This document shows, in pieces, positions 58,224 through 64,000 of a stretch of DNA of 64,000 bases. The stretch spans positions 204,411 to 268,410 of the forward strand of contig CAVSIZ010000011.1 of NCBI GenBank assembly GCA_963728125.1, read 5' to 3'. The position numbers and the translations under genes are program-made. Position 1 is the stretch's first letter; every line of letters begins with the position of its first letter. Origin of the DNA: CAWDCV01 sp963728125 (GTDB taxonomy: Bacteria; Actinomycetota; Actinomycetes; CAWDCV01). The notes below the pieces were generated by a model that ran no database searches, was not told where the DNA came from, and saw only the letters and a program-made list of their open reading frames with translations.

Positions 58224-58512
58224 GTGGCAGAGCAGGCGGATCTTCTACCGGCGCCAGCCGGTCATGGGCCTCCATCCGAACGACCTTGATGCCGAAGAAG
58301 ATCACCGCGCCGGCGAAGACCCACCACTGCAGCGCGTAGCCCAGGTTCTGGGGATCCGATGCCGCGGTCGAGACGGCATCCGGAGCCGCCCCGGGAGCCG
58401 GGGATTGGAACTTGCCGAGCTGCCAGAAGCCCGCGATGGTGAACAGGACGACGAGGACAAGCCCCACCAGCACCAGCGCGATCCAGCGCGGCGCTAGCAG
58501 GAACCGGTACAC
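58183..58512 (-). CDS. Small two-helix membrane protein (SURF1-N-terminus-like)
   Basis: About 109 residues from GTG 58512 (or 112 from GTG 58521). FLLAPRWIALVLVGLVLVVL starts a first membrane helix followed by FWQLGKFQS, a pattern found at SURF1 N-termini; ALQWWVFAGAVIFFGIKVVR is a second helix. The central SURF1 domain is absent. The tail is charged and proline-rich. Function unknown; paired with DUF3817 tail to tail. Confidence 0.6.
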   Translation of the reverse strand: MYRFLLAPRWIALVLVGLVLVVLFTIAGFWQLGKFQSPAPGAAPDAVSTAASDPQNLGYALQWWVFAGAVIFFGIKVVRMEAHDRLAPVEDPPALPPIEPAGESDAARP

Positions 58513-58589
58513 GCTCCCCACGCTACCCAGGCGGCGATCCCGTGCGTACGCTCCGTTGGGTGCTTGGTGAACGCAACCTCCTTTCGGAG

Positions 58590-60296
58590 ATGAGCGTCGC
58601 CATGCTCGCGCGAGCAGTCGCCGCGATCGACATCCCGTTCACCATCACCGATCCCCGTCGATCGGACAACCCGCTGGTCTACGTGAACGACGCGTTCTGC
58701 GCGCTCAGCGGCTACAACGCCACAGATGTGCTCGGACGCAACTGCAGGTTCCTCCAGGGACCGGGCACGGACCCGTCGGCGCTCGAGGAACTCCGCGCTG
58801 CCATCCGCGAGGAACGCGCCACCGTCGTGACCCTGCTGAACTATCGCGCCGATGGGACACTGTTCTGGAATCAGGTGACGATCTCGCCCGTGCGCGAGGG
58901 TGGCCGCGTCGTGAACTACGTCGGCGTCCAGGCAGACGTGACCGAGCGCGTGAAGATGGAGCAGGAACGCGAGCGCGCGTACGCCATCGCCCGCCACGCG
59001 CAGGGTCGGTTGGCTCTCGTCGCCGAAGCGACGTCGTTGCTCTCGGCCACCCTCGATGTCGACGAGGCGCTGGATCGGCTAGCTCGGCTCGTGGTCCCGG
59101 TCCTGGCTGACTGGTGCGCGGTCGACATGGTGCGCGGGAACGGAGTCGAACGCGTTGCCGTTGCTCACGTGGACAGCGCCCGCGCGGATGCACTGCAACA
59201 GGTCGGCGAGCTCTACCCCATGCGCCTCGACGACTCGGGTCCCGTTCCTTCGGTGCTGCGAGGCGGCCCACCACTGCTCTTCGCCGACGTCGACGAGTCC
59301 TTGCTCAAGGCGTCGAGCCGTAGTGACGAGCACTTCGAGCTTCTCCGCCGCGTCGGGATCACGTCCGGCGTGGTGGTTCCGCTCGTCGCACGACGGCGAA
59401 TCCTCGGCACGATGACGCTCGGCATCGTCGGCACCGAGCGGGCGTACGACGAGGAGGGGCTCGCCCTCGCCGTCGACCTCGCCCGGCGGGCCGGACTCGC
59501 CGTCGACAACGCCCGGCTCTACAGCGAGGCGCAGGAGGCCGCGATCACGCTGCAGCGCAGCATGTTGCCGACGATCCCGCAGATCCCGGGTCTCGACATT
59601 GCCGCGCACTTCGTGCCGAGCTCGGGGACGGCCGCAGTCGGCGGTGACTGGTATGACGTCCTTCTGCTGCCGGATGGCGCCGTCGGGCTCGCGATCGGCG
59701 ACGTGATGGGCCACGACATGCACGCCGCTGCTGCGATGGGCCAGCTGCGCAGCGTGCTGCGCTCGTACGCCTGGGAGGGCGACCGGCCCGCCGGCGTACT
59801 CGATCGCCTCGACCGGCTCGTGCAGGGCCTCCACATGGCGCAGATCGCAACGACCATCTACGCGCGGCTCGTGCCGGGTGACGACGCTCTCGAGCTAACG
59901 TACGCCAACGCCGGACACCTGCCGCCGCTGCTGCGAACCCCGAGCGGAAAGGTAGTGCGTCTCGAGGATGGGCACTCCCCGCTGATCGGCGCCGTCGACG
60001 AGTCGGCGAGCAACGCCGAGCCACGCGCGGAAGCGACACTGGCAATGGAGCCCGGCTCGATCCTGCTGCTCTACACCGATGGTCTGGTCGAGGACCGCAC
60101 GCTCGACCTCGAGACCGAGCTTGTTCGGCTGGAGGACGTGCTGCGGCAGCAGCCGTTGGACGCCCCCATGAGCGCGCTATGCGACTCCATCTTGCGCGCG
60201 ATGGCACGGCGCGAACTGCTCGACGACGCAGCGATCCTGCTCGTGCGGGTGTTGCCTGAACGGCGGACGGCAGCCGATCCGCACAATCACGAGTAG
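58590..60296 (+). CDS. Blue-light-sensing LOV-GAF-PP2C serine phosphatase
   Basis: 568 residues from ATG 58590 (GTG 58542 would add 16 residues). The LOV domain (about 10-120) has the FMN-binding signature GRNCRFLQGPGTD; its Cys, residue 52, forms the light adduct in the family. GAF follows (about 150-305: AVDMVRGNGVERVAVAHVD, ILGTMTLGIVG). The SpoIIE/RsbU-like PP2C domain (about 330-550) shows metal-site GGDWYDVLLLPDG, IGDVMGHDMHAAAAMGQLR, ANAGHLPPLLR and LLYTDGLVEDRT. It likely controls an anti-sigma antagonist in response to light or stress. Followed after 9 bp by the HD-GYP/LuxR gene. Confidence 0.93.
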   Translation: MSVAMLARAVAAIDIPFTITDPRRSDNPLVYVNDAFCALSGYNATDVLGRNCRFLQGPGTDPSALEELRAAIREERATVVTLLNYRADGTLFWNQVTISPVREGGRVVNYVGVQADVTERVKMEQERERAYAIARHAQGRLALVAEATSLLSATLDVDEALDRLARLVVPVLADWCAVDMVRGNGVERVAVAHVDSARADALQQVGELYPMRLDDSGPVPSVLRGGPPLLFADVDESLLKASSRSDEHFELLRRVGITSGVVVPLVARRRILGTMTLGIVGTERAYDEEGLALAVDLARRAGLAVDNARLYSEAQEAAITLQRSMLPTIPQIPGLDIAAHFVPSSGTAAVGGDWYDVLLLPDGAVGLAIGDVMGHDMHAAAAMGQLRSVLRSYAWEGDRPAGVLDRLDRLVQGLHMAQIATTIYARLVPGDDALELTYANAGHLPPLLRTPSGKVVRLEDGHSPLIGAVDESASNAEPRAEATLAMEPGSILLLYTDGLVEDRTLDLETELVRLEDVLRQQPLDAPMSALCDSILRAMARRELLDDAAILLVRVLPERRTAADPHNHE

Positions 60297-60305
60297 CGTC
60301 GACTC

Positions 60306-61904
60306 GTGCCTGGCCAGCAGTCGCCGGGCCGGGATCAGGTCCGGACCGCGGAGGTCATGGCGGCGCTGTGCCTGGCTACGGACCTCGGGATGGGCTTCCC
60401 GATGGAACACGGACTCCAGAGCACGCTGCTCGCCATGCGACTGTGCGACCGCCTGGACGTGGACGATGAAACGAGATCGCAGGCGTTCTCGATCTGCCTC
60501 CTCTTCTACATCGGCTGCACGGCGGACGCTGAGATCGCGGCAGATCTGTTCGATGAGGGTGCGCTGCTGACTCACTTCACCCCCGTCACCTTCGGCGCAC
60601 CCACCGAGACGATGACCGGGATCGTGCGTGCCCTCGCCGGGTCCCGAGGCGCGGTTCCCGTCCGAGCGATGCGGGTGGCCCGGACACTCCCGCGAGCGCT
60701 CATGGGCCATCGCCGTCACATCGACGCGCTGTGCGAGGTCGGTGTGATGCTGAGCGCGCGACTAGGGATGCGACCCGAAGTCCAGCGCCTGTTCGAGTTT
60801 CAGACCGAACGTTGGGACGGTAAGGCCTACCCGGGTCGGTACCGTGGCGAGGACATCCCGCTCGCGGTACGAGTCGCGCATGTCGCCAGGGACGGGATGC
60901 TGCAGCACACCATCGGTGGTGCTGCGCACGCCGCAGATGTTGTACAGGCTCGTAGCGGCGGCGCATTCGATCCGACCGTCGCGTCGCTCTTTGCCCGGCA
61001 CGCCAGCGAGCTGCTGGACATGAGTGGCGTTGGCTCGACGTGGAAGGAACTCCTGGATTCCGAGCCCCAGCCCTGGTCGGTGCTCGACGACGACGCCATC
61101 GATGCTGCACTCGCCGCGATGGGCGACTTCGCCGATCTCGTGTCGCCCTACCTCGTTGGACATTCCAGCTGCGTGGCCACACTCGCGGCGGCGGCCGCGC
61201 AGCAGTACGGCTTCGGGGCGGACGACGTCGTCGCTGTTCGGCGTGCGTCCTACGTGCACGACATCGGCCGCGTCGCCATCTCGGCGCACGTATGGCAGAA
61301 GTCCGGTCCACTGACCACGGACGAGTGGGAGCGGGTACGGCTCCACGCCTACCACTCCGAGCGGGTGCTGTGTCGGTCGGGATTCCTGAATCAACTCACC
61401 GACTGCGCAACATGCCATCACGAACGCGCGGACGGCAGCGGCTACCACCGCGGAGCGACCGGAGGAGTGCTGTCGCCCGCTGCACGGCTGCTTGCCGCCG
61501 CCGATGCGTATCACGCCATGACCGAGCCTCGGCCGCACCGTCCGGCCATGACAGCCGATCAGGCAGCCGCATCGCTCGAACGAGAGGCCAACGAGGGCCG
61601 GCTCGACGCGAGTTGTGTGTCCGCTGTCCTCACCGCCGCCGGTCATCGTCCTCATCGCCTGCAGCGGCCCGCGGGCCTCACCGAGCGCGAAGCCCAGGTT
61701 CTCGGCCTGCTCGCGCGCGGCTTGCAGACGAAGCAGGTTGCCCGGGCGCTCGGTGTCTCCACTAAGACCGCGGACCGTCACGTGCAGAACGCGTACGCCA
61801 AGATTGGCGTCTCGACCAGAGCCGCGGCTGCATTGTTCGCGATGCAGCATGGGCTGACGACATGGGGAGAGTTCCCGATGGGCGGCGCCTCGAGCCGTCC
61901 CTAA
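60306..61904 (+). CDS. HD-GYP-like phosphohydrolase with C-terminal LuxR DNA-binding domain
   Basis: 532 residues from GTG 60306. The HD half shows YVHDIGRVAI, RVRLHAYHSERVL and ATCHHERADGSGYHRG (HD-GYP motif with GYH in place of GYP), then LLAAADAYHAMTE. The final 65 residues are a LuxR helix-turn-helix (GLTEREAQVLGLLARGLQTKQVARALGVSTKTADRHV, seen as TEREAQVLGLLARGL). It couples a second-messenger or nucleotide-binding module to transcription. Nine base pairs after the LOV phosphatase, suggesting co-expression and a light-linked output. Confidence 0.88.
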   Translation: MPGQQSPGRDQVRTAEVMAALCLATDLGMGFPMEHGLQSTLLAMRLCDRLDVDDETRSQAFSICLLFYIGCTADAEIAADLFDEGALLTHFTPVTFGAPTETMTGIVRALAGSRGAVPVRAMRVARTLPRALMGHRRHIDALCEVGVMLSARLGMRPEVQRLFEFQTERWDGKAYPGRYRGEDIPLAVRVAHVARDGMLQHTIGGAAHAADVVQARSGGAFDPTVASLFARHASELLDMSGVGSTWKELLDSEPQPWSVLDDDAIDAALAAMGDFADLVSPYLVGHSSCVATLAAAAAQQYGFGADDVVAVRRASYVHDIGRVAISAHVWQKSGPLTTDEWERVRLHAYHSERVLCRSGFLNQLTDCATCHHERADGSGYHRGATGGVLSPAARLLAAADAYHAMTEPRPHRPAMTADQAAASLEREANEGRLDASCVSAVLTAAGHRPHRLQRPAGLTEREAQVLGLLARGLQTKQVARALGVSTKTADRHVQNAYAKIGVSTRAAAALFAMQHGLTTWGEFPMGGASSRP

Positions 61905-61954
61905 CGTTGCCGACGTACGCACCGAACGATCGGTGCCGTGGGACGGAGGCGGCC

Positions 61955-62632
61955 GTGAGCGCGATGCACCTCGAGAACACTGTCGATGCGGATCGACGAC
62001 AGTCTTGGCTGTCGCGAGCGGCATGGGCAGGAATTGTCGGCCCGATCCTCTTCGTCGTCGCGTTCCTGGCTCAGGAGCTCGCGCGACGCAACGAGTACGA
62101 CCCCCTCGCAGAGACTGTGAGCGCCCTGGAAGCGGGACCGTACGGCTGGGTGCAGCAGGTGAACTTCGTTGTTTTCGGGGTGCTGACCATCGTGTTCGCG
62201 ATCGGGCTGCACCTTGGCATCCGACGAAGTCGCGCAGGTGTAGCAGGCCCAGCGCTGCTCGTCGCCAGTGGCGTCGGATTGTTCATCTCGGCGATCTTTT
62301 CGCTGCGTGAGGACGCGGCCGGCGTAACGTACGACCCGGGCGGTCACATGGTCGGCGGAATGATGTTCTTCCTCACCAGCGGGGTAGGACTCATCGTGCT
62401 GTCACGGCGGCTGCGCCACGACGAACGCTGGCGGGGCTTGGCAAGTTACACCCTCGGTGCAGGGCTCGCCGTGGTCGCCGCTTTCCCGGTCATGGCTGTG
62501 CTGGTGATCCCTGATGACGCGCCCCTGCACGACTGGGCAGGCGTGGCGCAGCGAGTGATCGTCCTGCTTCTTCTCTTCCCCTGCCGCGTCGTCTTGTCGA
62601 TCCGGCTACTGCGTTGCGCGGGTGCTGGGTGA
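61955..62632 (+). CDS. DUF998 membrane protein
   Basis: 225 residues from GTG 61955, chosen for GGAGG five bases upstream (ATG 61964 is the alternative). Six hydrophobic segments: AGIVGPILFVVAFLAQELAR, VNFVVFGVLTIVFAIGL, AGPALLVASGVGLFISAIF, MVGGMMFFLTSGVGLIVLS. YDPLAETVSALEAGPYGWVQ is the DUF998 first-loop signature. Function unknown. Confidence 0.87.
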   Translation: MSAMHLENTVDADRRQSWLSRAAWAGIVGPILFVVAFLAQELARRNEYDPLAETVSALEAGPYGWVQQVNFVVFGVLTIVFAIGLHLGIRRSRAGVAGPALLVASGVGLFISAIFSLREDAAGVTYDPGGHMVGGMMFFLTSGVGLIVLSRRLRHDERWRGLASYTLGAGLAVVAAFPVMAVLVIPDDAPLHDWAGVAQRVIVLLLLFPCRVVLSIRLLRCAGAG

Positions 62633-62637
62633 CAGCA

Positions 62638-63420
62638 CTAGAGCACCGATAGCAGGAAGCTGAGCAGGAAGCCGCCGGCCGTCGCCAGGGCGACGAGGGA
62701 CCCACCCTTCTCGTACGCCTCCGGCATGAACGTGTCGGCCAACGCGGCGATGACCGCGCCGCCGGCGAATGCGAGCGGGATGGAAACCGTGCCACCAGAA
62801 GCCGTCGAGAGCAGGGCTCGGCCAAGGACGCACGCGATCGTGAGCGCTACCGCGACGCCCGTCCACATCAGCACGATCTTGCGCGCCGACTTGCCCTGCT
62901 CCTGCATGGACGCCGCACCAACCAGCGCCTCGGGAAAGTTCGACAGGAAGATCGCCACCAGCAGCACGACACCACCGCTGTCGGCGGCAGGTTCGCCGAG
63001 CGAAATGCCCAGCGCCAGCTGCTCGGGAACTCCGTCCAGGACGGCCGCCGCGAGCAAGGCCAGTCCCGCCGACGAGCCAACCGACGAGGGCGACACCTTG
63101 ACGTCGCTGGCCGCTGCGTCGATGTCCACCTTCGGCGACCCAGCGACGTCCAGCGAGGTCTCGACGCGGCGGTCCAGCCAGCTGCTGACGGTGACGAACA
63201 CGACCGCGCCGACGAGGAAGGCGACCGCGGCGATCAGCACTCCGCCCGACTCGACGGATTCCTCGAACAGCTCGAACGCCATCGCCGTGACCAGCGTCCC
63301 CGACGCGAACGCGAGCATGGCCGCGAGGACTCGCTGCGGCAGCCGGACTCGAACACCCAGCAAGCTGCCGAGCACGAGCGCGCTAGCAGCGAACGCCCCG
63401 TAGACCAATGCCTCGGTCAT
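62638..63420 (-). CDS. ZIP-family metal transporter
   Basis: 260 residues with about eight membrane segments. FASGTLVTAMAFELFEESVE opens the protein. Transport-site helices are AAAVLDGVPEQLALGISLGE (D-G-V-P-E-Q in place of H-G-x-P-E-G) and FLSNFPEALVGAASM (S-N-x-P-E). The loop of about 35 residues between helices (KVDIDAAASDVKVSPSS) may bind or sense metal. Likely Zn or Fe uptake. Start ATG 63420 overlaps the methyltransferase stop by 4 bp. Confidence 0.88.
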   Translation of the reverse strand: MTEALVYGAFAASALVLGSLLGVRVRLPQRVLAAMLAFASGTLVTAMAFELFEESVESGGVLIAAVAFLVGAVVFVTVSSWLDRRVETSLDVAGSPKVDIDAAASDVKVSPSSVGSSAGLALLAAAVLDGVPEQLALGISLGEPAADSGGVVLLVAIFLSNFPEALVGAASMQEQGKSARKIVLMWTGVAVALTIACVLGRALLSTASGGTVSIPLAFAGGAVIAALADTFMPEAYEKGGSLVALATAGGFLLSFLLSVL

Positions 63421-64000
63421 GCCGTGTCTCTACCCGGTGGAAGCCCGTTGTCACGCACGCGGCGGGCAACGACCGCGTAGAGCGGATCTTGGTACGGAGA
63501 ACGCGGCGTGCGCAGCTGCGCGACTGGCTCGGTGAAGCCGCCGGCCCGCTGCAGGTAGGTGATCACGATTGAACAGTGCTGCTCGTCGTCCGTCGCCAAC
63601 CAGCCGCGGATCGCCTTGATCGGGAAGCACCGATTCGAGAATGTGATCGCGACGACGCCGTCGGGGCGCAGCACTCGGCTCACCTCGCGCAGGACCTCGA
63701 TCGGCCTGACGAGGTAGTCAACGGACACGCAGCAGGTGACGGCGTCGAACGACGCTGTCGCAAACGGCAGTGTCGGGTCGGTGTTGAGATCCCGGACGAC
63801 GCGCTCGGAGGCGGCGTCGTTCGCGTCGAGCTCGACGGCATTCATGCCGAGCACGACCAGTTCGGCCGGCGGCGTGCGGAAGTGGGAGACCCACGACGAC
63901 ATCAGGTCGAGGACGCAGCGTGGCGTCCTGGCGGAGCCGTCGATACCGAGTTCCGCGTACAGCTCACCAACGGCCGCGATGGCGCGATCGTCGATGTGGG
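63417..64000 (-). CDS. Class I SAM-dependent methyltransferase (start outside window)
   Basis: The frame is open to the right edge, so the N-terminus is missing; 193 residues are visible before the TGA at 63417. Visible: VLDLMSSWVSHF (motif I region), GMNAVELDANDAA, LNTDPTLPFATASFDAVTCCVSVDYLVRP and VLRPDGVVAITFSNRCFP (post-motif). Such ubiE/methyltransferase-11-like proteins are hard to assign. It overlaps the ZIP transporter gene by 4 bp, so both may be co-expressed. Confidence 0.8.
   Translation of the reverse strand, partial: HIDDRAIAAVGELYAELGIDGSARTPRCVLDLMSSWVSHFRTPPAELVVLGMNAVELDANDAASERVVRDLNTDPTLPFATASFDAVTCCVSVDYLVRPIEVLREVSRVLRPDGVVAITFSNRCFPIKAIRGWLATDDEQHCSIVITYLQRAGGFTEPVAQLRTPRSPYQDPLYAVVARRVRDNGLPPGRDTA

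Overview
The window is 64 kb of very GC-rich DNA. Many genes start with GTG, and 4-bp ATGA/GTGA stop-start overlaps are common. It carries an SSI-type protease inhibitor, a likely F420-dependent luciferase-like enzyme, a RipA-like NlpC/P60 protein behind a c-di-AMP riboswitch, and a GlnA4-like glutamine synthetase homologue. Together these point to a chromosomal segment of a free-living actinomycete (Actinomycetota). I cannot fix the genus. I see no rRNA, tRNA, transposase, phage or CRISPR.

Layout. (1) 1-2.6 kb: truncated haemoglobin, riboswitch-controlled cell-wall hydrolase and SSI-like lipoprotein. (2) 2.7-12.4 kb, minus strand: allantoin/glyoxylate operon (malate synthase, DUF6986 aldolase-like protein, hydroxypyruvate isomerase, tartronate semialdehyde reductase, glyoxylate carboligase, glycerate kinase, allantoinase, ureidoglycine aminohydrolase), with a divergent IclR regulator at 12.5 kb. 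(3) 13.6-15.2 kb: GH13 alpha-glucosidase. (4) 15.3-19.3 kb, plus strand: tight unit of ATP-grasp ligase, S51/cyanophycinase-like protein and two esterases. (5) 19.5-25.9 kb: LMW phosphatase, then a six-gene overlapping plus-strand unit (methyltransferase, GTP cyclohydrolase II, RibD-type reductase, MDR dehydrogenase, PTPS/QueD-like protein, GT4 glycosyltransferase), then an LLM oxidoreductase and a Uma2 protein. (6) 26-28.6 kb: VOC protein, AraC regulator, PhyH oxygenase, cupin. (7) 28.6-40.2 kb, minus strand: purine catabolism (5-hydroxyisourate hydrolase, urate oxidase, small protein, purine permease fused to an OHCU decarboxylase-like domain, 8-oxoguanine deaminase-like enzyme, OHCU decarboxylase, xanthine dehydrogenase A/B/C, guanine deaminase). 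(8) 41-45.2 kb: GntR-controlled aldolase/dehydrogenase/sugar kinase unit. (9) 45.4-51.2 kb: APC (ethanolamine-type) permease, SDR, aldehyde dehydrogenase, gamma-glutamyl hydrolase, GlnA-like ligase. (10) 51.2-64 kb: secreted PQQ-type sugar dehydrogenase with PKD/PA14 modules, Fpg/Nei glycosylase, spermidine-synthase-like membrane protein, small proteins, a LOV-GAF-PP2C light sensor phosphatase beside an HD-GYP/LuxR protein, DUF998, ZIP transporter and an edge-truncated methyltransferase.

How it works together. Regions 7 and 2 form a nearly complete route from guanine/xanthine through urate, 5-hydroxyisourate, OHCU and allantoin to ureidoglycolate and glyoxylate, and from there to glycerate or malate. 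No allantoate-hydrolysing enzyme (AllC or allantoicase) or ureidoglycolate lyase is seen. Region 9 looks like a gamma-glutamylation route for an amine, most likely ethanolamine.

Sequence quality or decay. At least nine genes are split by single-base indels, often in short G/C runs, while their flanks keep intact family sequence. These are annotated as frameshifted genes; base-calling error is as likely as real pseudogenisation.

Most unusual signals: the GTP-cyclohydrolase II/PTPS/glycosyltransferase unit and the ATP-grasp/S51-like/esterase unit (both without a known product), the permease-OHCU fusion lacking the catalytic His, and two families of intergenic palindromes.
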